The translations under genes were made by a program, and so were the position numbers. Of a stretch of DNA of 64,000 nt, positions 35,673 to 44,401 are shown one piece after another. The DNA lies in the NCBI RefSeq assembly GCF_003014595.1, contig NZ_PYGK01000015.1:1-64000 (forward strand), given 5' to 3'. Origin of the DNA: Chitinophaga ginsengisoli (lineage in GTDB: Bacteria > Bacteroidota > Bacteroidia > Chitinophagales > Chitinophagaceae). The notes beneath the pieces were generated by a model. That model ran no database searches. It was not told the DNA's origin and worked only from the letters and a program-made list of their open reading frames with translations. Within the stretch, counting starts at the first letter, position 1; every line of letters begins with the position of its first letter.

Positions 35673-38153
35673 TCATGGCGCCATGTTTAAATCGCTGTTA
35701 TCAGTCTCTCTTTCCTTTTTCACCTCCAGCAAACCAAACTTCCACGTAAAGTTCAATCCAAAAGAACGAAAAGGAATTTTACGAAGACTGGTCTGTGTAA
35801 AATTCGGCCCGTCCAGTACCAGGCGTTGATTAACATATTCATTGAAAGGATTGACAGCTACAAATGCCAGGCTTCCTTTTTTATTCCAGAATTGCTTCCT
35901 GACAGCAATATTGTAGGTCGTAAATGAAGGATACTTTCCTTGCACCTCATTTCTGGCCGAGTTAAAATTGCCGAAGAACTCACCGGCCAGATCCTTCAGA
36001 ATCTGGTAGGTCGCATTCATATTAATCCGGTAGTTAAAACTACTACGATCATTTCCTTTGTCAATTTCATTAATAATATGACGGTGAAACATAAACACAT
36101 TGGTGCGGAAACCCAGCTTTGAGCTAAGGTGTAAGTCTGCAAAGAGATTCAGACCGGTATTTTTTTCCGTGCCGATATTCTCCCTGGAGCTCACCGATAC
36201 ATTGTGATAAATGGAATCGCCCACTTGTAAGTCGGTATAATATTTTACAAATGGCTGGATATCCTGACCATTATGCCGGTAAAAAGCCGTTGCCATTAAA
36301 GAACCTATATTAGCGATATCCACAGAATAGCCCAGCTCAACCCTTTGTCCGATCTCAGGTTTCAGATAAGGATTACCCGCAGTGATATTCTTCGGATCGC
36401 TGGTATTGATGAACGGGTTCAGATCACCATAATCCGGACGCTCTATTCTTTTTGAATAGCTGAGTTTAAGCAGCTGTTTATCGCCTATCTTCCGGGAGAA
36501 GTAAATGGAGGGTACAAGTGTATTGTAACCAGGTGCAGCTGCCTGTCCGGGCGCGTTGGAATAAAAGCTGGTAGTTTCAGTCCGCTCATACCGGCTTCCC
36601 ATCTTGACATCAAAAAGGTGAGCTACCGGAAAGGAAAGCTCTGCATACAACGCATACACTTTCTGATGATAATTAAGATTATTAGATAGCGCGCCATCAT
36701 ACTGATATTCCTTTAAGCCAGTATGCAGGCTTTGAACAGCAGCATCGCTGTTGATGTCTAAGAATGTTATTTTACCCCCTGTTCCTAACAGCACCTTTTG
36801 GGTAAAGGGCTGCGTATAATCAATGGCTATCTGGGTCTCATTTTCTTTTCCCGGGTTAATGTTGCTCACACCGTACAACAATGAGTCATTCGGCAGCATA
36901 AATTGCTCATTATGAGCCAGGGTCCGCGAATGCCCAAAACTGGAATTAACAGAAATTTCCAGTTCCTGGTCTTCCTTTGCAAAAGTTCTTTTATAGTCAA
37001 GGGAGGCGTCGATGTTATGGAACTTATAGCTGTTGCCGGAATTACTCACTATCTGCTGTTCGAATATAGTAGCCCCCGTTAAATCCCTGAGCGTTTGCTG
37101 CTGATGCAGATTGCTAAGATTATTATTGCCAAACTGGTTGTAATTAAATGATCCCGTAATAACGTTCTTTTTTTGCAGCGTCCAGTCAAAGCCAATGCCT
37201 GATTCAATACCATGCCTCTTGAAACGTCCGCTGCCGTCCTGGTTGAGGAGGGAACTGCCCGTTGAATCAGATGAGTGCCTGGACGAGCTGGAGGGCGTAG
37301 TCACTGCCAGTCTTGTGTTACCACTGATAAATGTATTGATGCCGAAATTCCCGCTCCTCGCCGCAAAATTGAAGGAACCGTTTTCAACACGGGTACCGGT
37401 TGTCAATGAAACACTGCCGTTTACGCCGCGGGTAGTACTTTGTTTGAGGATGATATTGATAATGCCTCCAAGTCCCTGCGCATCATACCGGGCGCCAGGA
37501 TTGGTGATCACCTCGATACTTTTGATCTGACTGGCAGGGATGGATTGCAGAACATCCGCAATGCTGGAACCAAACGCCGTAGAAGGACGGCCGTTGATCA
37601 GGAAACGGATACTGCCATTACCCGCCAGCTGGACATTGCCATCAACGTCAACGGATACCTGCGGTACTTTTCTCAGGATATCCGCAGCAACACCTCCCTG
37701 AGAGGTAAGGTCTTTTTCGGCATTGTAGATCATCTTATCTGTCCGGTTGTCAATTAGCTTCGTTTGACCGGTAACCGTTACCGCCGCCAGGGCTTTGGAA
37801 CTTTGGTAAAGATGCACGACCGGTATTGTTATATTAGCGTTACTATTTACAAACACATCCTCCATTACATAAGATCTGTATCCCATATACTCAATCACCA
37901 GCCTGTAATGCCCTGAAACAATACCGCTGAGGGTAAACCGGCCGGCACTATTGCTGGTATTGCCGGTAATTACTTTGCCCGATGTTTTCTCAAGCAATGT
38001 GATGGTCGCATATTCCAGTGGGGCGCCAGACACAGAATCTTTAATGAGCCCGTTTATCTTCCCATTTCCGGTACCGGAATGTTGCGCCATGGTAACAGAT
38101 GCGATGAGGGTAATCAGCATCCATGTCAAAAGGAGGAACTTTTTTGATTGCAT
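35673..38153 (-). CDS. TonB-dependent outer-membrane beta-barrel protein
   Basis: An 826-residue outer-membrane protein. Signal peptide at residues 1-23 (ending VTMAQ). A carboxypeptidase-regulatory-like domain spans about 30-115 (INGLIKDSVSGAPLEYATITLL). A plug domain spans about 120-235 (AVTVTGQ, DILRKVPQVSVDVDGNVQL, IEVITNPGARYDAQGLGGII). The rest is a barrel of the OMP_b-brl_3 type with strands up to the end, plus an unusual 15-residue charged tail after the last strand. It is the last gene of a minus-strand run with an RND pump, adaptor, TolC and PAP2 phosphatase (53-bp gap to the pump). It could be the receptor for uptake of a compound linked to that export set; the substrate is unknown. 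A TAAGTTTG box at 38158-38165 lies too close to the ATG to be used with confidence. Confidence 0.85.
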   Translation of the reverse strand: MQSKKFLLLTWMLITLIASVTMAQHSGTGNGKINGLIKDSVSGAPLEYATITLLEKTSGKVITGNTSNSAGRFTLSGIVSGHYRLVIEYMGYRSYVMEDVFVNSNANITIPVVHLYQSSKALAAVTVTGQTKLIDNRTDKMIYNAEKDLTSQGGVAADILRKVPQVSVDVDGNVQLAGNGSIRFLINGRPSTAFGSSIADVLQSIPASQIKSIEVITNPGARYDAQGLGGIINIILKQSTTRGVNGSVSLTTGTRVENGSFNFAARSGNFGINTFISGNTRLAVTTPSSSSRHSSDSTGSSLLNQDGSGRFKRHGIESGIGFDWTLQKKNVITGSFNYNQFGNNNLSNLHQQQTLRDLTGATIFEQQIVSNSGNSYKFHNIDASLDYKRTFAKEDQELEISVNSSFGHSRTLAHNEQFMLPNDSLLYGVSNINPGKENETQIAIDYTQPFTQKVLLGTGGKITFLDINSDAAVQSLHTGLKEYQYDGALSNNLNYHQKVYALYAELSFPVAHLFDVKMGSRYERTETTSFYSNAPGQAAAPGYNTLVPSIYFSRKIGDKQLLKLSYSKRIERPDYGDLNPFINTSDPKNITAGNPYLKPEIGQRVELGYSVDIANIGSLMATAFYRHNGQDIQPFVKYYTDLQVGDSIYHNVSVSSRENIGTEKNTGLNLFADLHLSSKLGFRTNVFMFHRHIINEIDKGNDRSSFNYRINMNATYQILKDLAGEFFGNFNSARNEVQGKYPSFTTYNIAVRKQFWNKKGSLAFVAVNPFNEYVNQRLVLDGPNFTQTSLRKIPFRSFGLNFTWKFGLLEVKKERETDNSDLNMAP

Positions 38154-38205
38154 ACAGCAAACTTATGGGTTAAATCTGTAGAAATACTGGAGCCCCGTAC
38201 AATGT

Positions 38206-41200
38206 TCATTTTTTGAAAACGTACAATAGCCTCAACATCGAAGGAAATACGATCAACAGCAATGGCAGGGCAGTGATAAATCCACCAATGACCGCTAGCG
38301 CCAGGGGCTGATGCAGCTGTGCTCCGGCTCCAATACCCAGCGCTAATGGCATTAATGCAATGATGGCTCCCAATGCCGTCATTAACTTAGGCCTGAGGCG
38401 GGTAGAGATCGAATAGATGATCGCCTCGTCAGGATGTAAGGTATGCAGTGATTCTTTAAACTGCAGAAACGTGAAGATGGCATTTTCACCGATGATGCCC
38501 ACCACCATGATCAGTCCCGTATAACTACCCACGTTCAGCGGAGTATTAGTGATGCATAGGGCAAGGTAACCTCCCGAAATACCCAGCACCGCGATAATCA
38601 GTATCAACAAAGCTACCCGGAATTCCCTGAACACAAACAGGATAACGCCAAATACCAGTAGGCTTACCGTGATCAAAATGATCAGCAACTCGCTGAAAGA
38701 TTGTTGCTGCTCCGCATAACTACCGCCATACTCAATATGATAGCCGGCGGGAAGGTTCATTTTTCCCAGCTCCCGCTGGATCTCTTTCATCACAGAACCA
38801 AGATCACTGTTTTCTAATCTTCCGCTTACTACACTCATACTCTGAAGGTCTTCCCGCTGTATCTCGGCATCTCCGGCATTTACTTTTATTTGGGCAAGAG
38901 AGGTGATCGGAAGTAGCGTTCCCCCGGGTAAGAATATTTGTAAGTTGCCGATATCTTTTACATTCATTTTCGTACTTCCGGGATACAGCATCCGGATGGC
39001 AGTGAGTTGTTCCCTTTCCTGTATCCCACCCACAGTGTGTCCCTGCAATGCATCCTGTACCTGCTGTTGCAGATTGGCAGGTGTTATGCCAAACTGGGCA
39101 AGCTTACTGTAATGAGGAATGATACTGATCGAGGGACCCGCTATAACGATGCCATCAAAAACATCCGCTGTGCCATGAATGCGGGATACAACAGCAGCGA
39201 TCTGTCTGGACAGCTCCTGGAGCCTTTCATGGTTATCCCCAAAGATCTTGATCTCAATAGGCTGCACGGAAGTCATCAGATCACCCAGCATATCGCCGAT
39301 CACCTGCCCGAAATCTATACGCAGCGCAGGCTGGGAAGATTGTATCTTTTGGCGGATATCACTGGATACTTCATCAGTAGTACGGCTGCGATCCTTTTTG
39401 AGCTGGATCAGATAATCACCTCTGTTGGGTTCTGTTATAAAGAAGCCCATTTGCGTACCAGTTCTTCTTGAATATGCCTCCACCTCGGGTACTGACTGGA
39501 TCTGCTTTTCTACCTCACGCAGTATCCGGTCCGTTTCCTCCAGCGATGTGCCGGGTGGTGTTGAGTAATCAAGTACAATACTGCCTTCATCCATTTCAGG
39601 GAGAAAGCCCGTTTTTAGCTGCGGAAGCACCAGGAAAATGCTGCTTCCGAGTAATCCGGCAAACACAATGCTGATAATCGGACGATGTATAAAATAAGAT
39701 ACCCATCGTTGTTTTTTGACCTCATGTGCATCCGCCCGTCCAATGTTATTGCCGTGTTTTTCTTTGGTAAACAGCAGGTATATAACAGGTAATCCAATCC
39801 ACGTAACAAAGAATGAACAGGTTAAAGTAATGATCATAGTATTGGTCATCACTTTAAAATAGGCACCTGCTACACCGCTCATCAACAGAAAAGGTATAAA
39901 TATGACAATGGTACTGATTGAAGAGCCCAGCATGGCGGGAAACAGGTAGTCGATCGCTTTCTGCAGCAGCAGAATGGTGGGCGTTTCAGGGTGTTCTTCG
40001 TGCGTCCGGTGTATTTGTTCAACCACCACAATAGCATCATCGATGATCAGGCCGATGGCTGCCGCAATGGCGCCAAGCGTCATGATGTTAAAATTATAAC
40101 CTATTGCATAGAGCACAATCAATGTCAGGCAGAGGGTAACCGGTATGGTAACCAGGATCGTAGCACTTGCCTTCACAGATTTCAGGAAAATAATGGCAAC
40201 AATGACCGCCAGTAATAATCCCACCCACAGACAGTCCGTAACACTTCTCACGGAGCTGTTTACAAAATCTGCCTGTATATAGTAAGGGGCTATCGTAACA
40301 CCCCGGGGCAATACCTTTTTTAGCTCAAGCACCTGCTTCTCCACAGCAGAAGAGACATCGACGAGATTTGCGTTGGCTTGCTTAATAATCGCCACCAGGA
40401 TGCCTTCTTTGCCGTTGGCATTGATCTTTGTATACTCTACAGCCTCCTTTATCTCCACACTTGCTATATCTTCCACCCGGACAATACGTTTCCCATTATT
40501 GACCAATACTATATTTTTCAGGTCGTCCAGTGTATGTACGGTGGCGTCAGTGACGGTAAGATACAGGTACTTATAATCGGAAAGGTAACCGTTAGACAGC
40601 ACGAAATTGGTCTGGGAGAGCGCACTACTCACAACGTCGGGTGTAATGGAGAGTGTGCTCATTTTTTGCTGGTCCAGCAACAGCCAGTATTCTTTGGTTT
40701 TTCCTCCTATAACCCTTACTTCAGCAACCCCGTTTACCTGTGAAAGGAACGGTTTGATGGTATAATTTGCCAGCATCTTAAGCTCAATGGCAGACATTGA
40801 ATGGCTCTGCAAAGTATAACCCATCACCGGTAATATAGACGGATTCATTTTTTCTACTGTCACCTGGAGATCCGGAGGCAGGTGGTTTCTGATCTGATTA
40901 ATGCGGGATTCGATCCTTTGCTGACTGAGGTCAATGTCAGCATCCCAGTTCATAAAGGCAGATATTTCACAGGTTCCTTTGCTTGTGGTACTGCGGATCA
41001 TCCGAAGGTCCCTCACCTGCTTCACTGCATTTTCCATGGGCTTGGTAACAGTGATCATCATCTTGTCTACCGGCTGAAGACCCGCATCCGCAATAATCTT
41101 TATCTTGGGAAAAGTAACATCCGGGAACAGGGACGTCTGCATTTTATCGTAAGCAAATATCCCACCACCAATAATCAATATCAGCAATACCGTCATTGGG

Positions 41201-41229
41201 TTCTTATGGGAGACGAAGAAATTTTTCAC
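38206..41229 (-). CDS. RND efflux transporter, AcrB/CusA type
   Basis: A 1007-residue inner-membrane proton-driven pump of the RND family (AcrB/AcrD/AcrF superfamily). The layout is standard: TM1 (about 12-30), a large periplasmic loop, TM2-6, then a repeat of the same with TM7-12. The motif AIGLIIDDAIVVVEQI in TM4 keeps both proton-relay Asp residues. FLPEMDEGSIVLDYSTPPGT after TM7 resembles CusA/CzcA and related pumps. It forms a tripartite system with the adaptor (11 bp upstream) and TolC protein encoded in the same operon. Substrate cannot be told from sequence. Confidence 0.92.
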   Translation of the reverse strand: MKNFFVSHKNPMTVLLILIIGGGIFAYDKMQTSLFPDVTFPKIKIIADAGLQPVDKMMITVTKPMENAVKQVRDLRMIRSTTSKGTCEISAFMNWDADIDLSQQRIESRINQIRNHLPPDLQVTVEKMNPSILPVMGYTLQSHSMSAIELKMLANYTIKPFLSQVNGVAEVRVIGGKTKEYWLLLDQQKMSTLSITPDVVSSALSQTNFVLSNGYLSDYKYLYLTVTDATVHTLDDLKNIVLVNNGKRIVRVEDIASVEIKEAVEYTKINANGKEGILVAIIKQANANLVDVSSAVEKQVLELKKVLPRGVTIAPYYIQADFVNSSVRSVTDCLWVGLLLAVIVAIIFLKSVKASATILVTIPVTLCLTLIVLYAIGYNFNIMTLGAIAAAIGLIIDDAIVVVEQIHRTHEEHPETPTILLLQKAIDYLFPAMLGSSISTIVIFIPFLLMSGVAGAYFKVMTNTMIITLTCSFFVTWIGLPVIYLLFTKEKHGNNIGRADAHEVKKQRWVSYFIHRPIISIVFAGLLGSSIFLVLPQLKTGFLPEMDEGSIVLDYSTPPGTSLEETDRILREVEKQIQSVPEVEAYSRRTGTQMGFFITEPNRGDYLIQLKKDRSRTTDEVSSDIRQKIQSSQPALRIDFGQVIGDMLGDLMTSVQPIEIKIFGDNHERLQELSRQIAAVVSRIHGTADVFDGIVIAGPSISIIPHYSKLAQFGITPANLQQQVQDALQGHTVGGIQEREQLTAIRMLYPGSTKMNVKDIGNLQIFLPGGTLLPITSLAQIKVNAGDAEIQREDLQSMSVVSGRLENSDLGSVMKEIQRELGKMNLPAGYHIEYGGSYAEQQQSFSELLIILITVSLLVFGVILFVFREFRVALLILIIAVLGISGGYLALCITNTPLNVGSYTGLIMVVGIIGENAIFTFLQFKESLHTLHPDEAIIYSISTRLRPKLMTALGAIIALMPLALGIGAGAQLHQPLALAVIGGFITALPLLLIVFPSMLRLLYVFKK

Positions 41230-41239
41230 AATACTCAGA

Positions 41240-42181
41240 TTATTGCTGTGACGGAATAATTTTCACCCTGGCAGTATCTTCCAGCCCATAGTTCCCACTC
41301 ACTAATACACGGTCATGCTCACTTATTGCAGGAGAATATATTTCGATCATCGCATTGTTCTCGATGCCCTTCCGGACGGGTATCTTTATGGCAGTGACAC
41401 TATCTCTCAGTTTCATGACCCAGAACTCGCTTTGCGTCTCATCAGTCAGCACTGCCGCTTTGGGTACCATGATGACGCCTGTTTTAAAAGTCTTCCGGAT
41501 ACGTACCCGGGCAACCAGGTTCTCAGGAATGGGATGCGTGGCCTGCACCTCTATCACGACCCGTTGTGTTTGCGAAGCGGAATCCACAGCTGGCATCATG
41601 GCTTTAATGGTGCCTGTCAATAGCTCCTTATCCGGTAGTTCCAGCTGTACCTGGTTCTTGCCTGCCAGAGCGGGGCGAAGCTCATAAGGCATATTCATAA
41701 TAAATACAAAACTCTTGCTCGTGTTTATTACAGCCAGCTGTTCTCCATCCTGTACATAATCACCCGGCTGGTGATTCAGCTCAGTAATATACCCGCTTTC
41801 TGCAGCATGGATAATATTGGTGCCTGTAAATTTGAAGCCGGAATCCAGCGCGTTTATCGTATTCCCGATACTTTCAGCCTCCTTTGTCCTGATACTAAAA
41901 AGCGTCTGTCCCTTAGCCACCAGCTCTCCGGGCGTGATCCGGGAAGATTGCAGATAACCGTTTGTATTGGCTTTTATATAGCTCTTCAGGAGAAAAGTGG
42001 CGGTAGCATTCAATTCAACAAATTCCTGCATGGTGTCACGTACAACTGACACCACCGTTACAGGCGTTTGCGTCTCAACGGCCGGAGAGTCATCCACTGC
42101 CGATACATTACTATGGCAGGATATGTACAACAATCCAATCAGGCTGGCTAACGTTATTATATAATAAGTTTTCGGGTTCAT
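41240..42181 (-). CDS. RND adaptor lipoprotein (membrane fusion protein)
   Basis: A 313-residue periplasmic adaptor. Residues 1-22 are a lipoprotein signal ending LLYISC, with Cys22 as the likely lipidated residue. A biotinyl-lipoyl-like domain is split around a very short hairpin (YIKANTNGYLQSSRITPGEL and VAKGQTLFSI, then AAESGYITELNHQPGDYVQD and GEQLAVI). A beta-barrel and a membrane-proximal domain follow, ending VLVSGNYGLEDTARVKII. The coiled-coil hairpin between lipoyl halves is much shorter than in AcrA. It links the neighbouring RND pump to TolC. Confidence 0.9.
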   Translation of the reverse strand: MNPKTYYIITLASLIGLLYISCHSNVSAVDDSPAVETQTPVTVVSVVRDTMQEFVELNATATFLLKSYIKANTNGYLQSSRITPGELVAKGQTLFSIRTKEAESIGNTINALDSGFKFTGTNIIHAAESGYITELNHQPGDYVQDGEQLAVINTSKSFVFIMNMPYELRPALAGKNQVQLELPDKELLTGTIKAMMPAVDSASQTQRVVIEVQATHPIPENLVARVRIRKTFKTGVIMVPKAAVLTDETQSEFWVMKLRDSVTAIKIPVRKGIENNAMIEIYSPAISEHDRVLVSGNYGLEDTARVKIIPSQQ

Positions 42182-42197
42182 CGTATTACATGGCAGA

Positions 42198-43454
42198 TTA
42201 CCTGTTCCAATAATTTATCTGGTTAATAATTTGTAGTCTGTTTATCTCATTTTGCGTCAGCAGGTTCCTGGCCGTCAGGTAATTATTGATGGCTATCACC
42301 ATATCGGCAATCCGCACATCACCCGTAACCAGGAGCTTGGAATTCACTTCTATCAATCCGTCTGAATACCTGATCTGCTCCCGGATCTGATCGATTAATT
42401 GCCGGGTACTTTCCAGCTGCCGCATCAGCTGTGGCACCAGCTGGTCATGTTGCCTGATAAAGAAATCCCTGTATTGCTGCCGCGTCTTTTCAGCAATGTC
42501 CAGCTTTCGGTACTGCATCTTGCGTTGATGGCCATCGTATATAGGAACAGTCAGGCCGAACCCAAAGCTCGTACCGAAATTTTTGTAGGGAATACCCGCC
42601 AGGGAAGAATAATAGCCGGCATCAGCAAATACATTCACCTTAGGCTTATAGCTATAATCGAGTCGCGCGCGGTCATTGCCTAGTTTGAGACTATCCAGCG
42701 TATACTGACGAAAAAAGATCGAGTTTTCAACAGATGGCAGAGAGGAGAGTGACTGCGGAGGTGCTTCCAGTTCTATCAATGTTGTATCTACAATACCGGA
42801 AAGGTAATTTAATGTAGCGAGATCATTTTGCAACTGGATGGTCTGCTGCCTGACAGCAATCTTCTGTTGTTGCAAGGTTACCAGGAAGGTGAGATAGTCT
42901 GTCTGCCGGTATACGTTGCGTTCTGTGAGCCTTTTTAGCACTATTTCCTCTTTGGAAAGCATGTTATACACTTCATTAAGATAACCCAGCTGCTGCTGGT
43001 CACCATAAGTGGTGATGAACTGCCCGGATATTGTTCTTTTCAGATCCTGTTCGGTTATTTTCGATGTGTTTTCTATTCCACGGCTGGCCAGCTGAATGGC
43101 GTTGAATTGCGTCTGTAAGTTTTTTTGACCTACCAATGTTTTATTGACGCCAACCAACGCCGAAATATTCGCGCCATTGGTAATGGCGTTATCATATCCA
43201 TATCCCTTGATCACCGGAGAATAGCTATTCAAGCTGTTGCCAGTTACCTGGGGCAGATAGCTCGCTTTTAATCGCTCACTGTCGATTGTATTTGACGCTA
43301 CCTGGTTTTGATAGTCTTTCAGTAAGGGACTGTTGGAAAGCGCCTGTTGCAGGTAGAAGTCAATAGTCTTTTTCTGTGCTGTTGTAATTACAGAAAACAA
43401 TAGCAGCAGCAACAACATGCCATGGGTCCAGAGAATAGCTACTCTACAATGCAT
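42198..43454 (-). CDS. TolC-family outer-membrane channel
   Basis: An outer-membrane efflux protein; the ATG at 43454 (MHCRVAILWTHG) gives 418 residues with a signal peptide ending VITTAQ. An ATG at 43481 would overlap the preceding gene by 17 bp and is less likely. It has two long helical halves with the TolC-like pattern (LQQALSNSPLLKDYQNQ in the first repeat, GFGLTVPIYDGHQRKMQYRK in the second). It lies 17 bp upstream of the adaptor gene and completes the tripartite pump. Confidence 0.88.
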   Translation of the reverse strand: MHCRVAILWTHGMLLLLLLFSVITTAQKKTIDFYLQQALSNSPLLKDYQNQVASNTIDSERLKASYLPQVTGNSLNSYSPVIKGYGYDNAITNGANISALVGVNKTLVGQKNLQTQFNAIQLASRGIENTSKITEQDLKRTISGQFITTYGDQQQLGYLNEVYNMLSKEEIVLKRLTERNVYRQTDYLTFLVTLQQQKIAVRQQTIQLQNDLATLNYLSGIVDTTLIELEAPPQSLSSLPSVENSIFFRQYTLDSLKLGNDRARLDYSYKPKVNVFADAGYYSSLAGIPYKNFGTSFGFGLTVPIYDGHQRKMQYRKLDIAEKTRQQYRDFFIRQHDQLVPQLMRQLESTRQLIDQIREQIRYSDGLIEVNSKLLVTGDVRIADMVIAINNYLTARNLLTQNEINRLQIINQINYWNR

Positions 43455-43464
43455 ATCCGGCGTA

Positions 43465-44250
43465 TTAAAAATGATGCGCAAGGCACAGACCTGCTCCTGT
43501 ATATGGCGTATAATAAGGAACTATCATGGTGCTCACGTCCTTTCCCTTCCCAACGGCCCATCGTTTCAGCACGGGATATGTCCACCATACAATATCTGTA
43601 CTAAGGATGCCTACACCGGCGCCAGCTACAACATCGCTGAACCAGTGTTTGTTGTTGTACATTCTTAAAAAACCGGTGGCAGCAGCTGCTGCATAACCGG
43701 CAACACCATACCATGGGGACACATTCCGGTATTCCAGTCTTAACAATTCTGCCGCCATGAAGGCATTAGATGTGTGCCCGGAAGGAAAGGAATACTGGTT
43801 AGAACTGTCTGGCCGCCATTCTTTCCAGGATTTCTTTATCATTTCAGTAAGGGCAGTATTTAACAGGAAAGACATACCATATTTGATACTGAGATCTGCA
43901 AACTTATCCTGTCCCTTTATGCCTGCCAGTTGCAAACCAAGCAGCGCCACAGCTGGCGACCATTGCAGGTAGTTATCGATTGGTGTTTTACTATGGTGAT
44001 GCCGGGTCCATAGGTCGTCAGACAGATTATTATTTAAATTCCTTAGGGCGCCCGATTGACGGGCTATCACACCATAAGTGATCAGTGTTGCAGGAATAAT
44101 CAGTCTCAATGGGTGCAATTGGGTGCTACGAATGGTATCTGTCCGGTCTGGAATACCATTGGAAGTGCCTTTGACAAGGCTGTCCGTCTGAGCACTTGAA
44201 GCCAGCGCCATTAATAGAAAAACGAGAACGATACAGTTGAATATACGCAT
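43465..44250 (-). CDS. PAP2-family membrane phosphatase
   Basis: A 261-residue protein with a signal sequence (ending ASSAQ) and PAP2 catalytic motifs in order: KKSWKEWRP, then PSGHTSNAF, then RMYNNKHWFSD. These are the K-x6-RP, PSGH and R-x5-H-x3-D elements that carry the phosphate-binding and nucleophilic His residues. Members dephosphorylate lipid phosphates such as undecaprenyl pyrophosphate or phosphatidate in the periplasm. It is the first gene of the minus-strand operon with TolC, adaptor and RND pump, suggesting an envelope function shared with that export system. Confidence 0.88.
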   Translation of the reverse strand: MRIFNCIVLVFLLMALASSAQTDSLVKGTSNGIPDRTDTIRSTQLHPLRLIIPATLITYGVIARQSGALRNLNNNLSDDLWTRHHHSKTPIDNYLQWSPAVALLGLQLAGIKGQDKFADLSIKYGMSFLLNTALTEMIKKSWKEWRPDSSNQYSFPSGHTSNAFMAAELLRLEYRNVSPWYGVAGYAAAAATGFLRMYNNKHWFSDVVAGAGVGILSTDIVWWTYPVLKRWAVGKGKDVSTMIVPYYTPYTGAGLCLAHHF

Positions 44251-44349
44251 AGTAAAAGATGGTTGGTGACTTCAATCCCCACTCCATCCACTAAAGTAGC
44301 TCCCAATTCTAAAGAAATTATGAGGCCGTTATCCGTCCAAAATCCTTAA

Positions 44350-44366
44350 ATTGGGTTATACCCAAT
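44350..44366. promoter_or_regulatory. Palindrome upstream of GMC gene
   Basis: ATTGGGT-TAT-ACCCAAT, a 7-bp perfect inverted repeat with a 3-base centre, lies 35 bp before the ATG at 44402 and about 100 bp from the divergent PAP2 gene. It has the form of a dimeric operator. No regulator is encoded nearby. Confidence 0.5.
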
Positions 44367-44401
44367 AAGAGCATTCACCTAAAACAACCCGGTTCCACGT
44401 C

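Noticed and set aside
38158..38165. TAAGTTTG box as promoter of the TonB-type barrel gene
   Set aside because: It would place the transcription start inside the start codon, and the gene is probably transcribed with the upstream RND operon.
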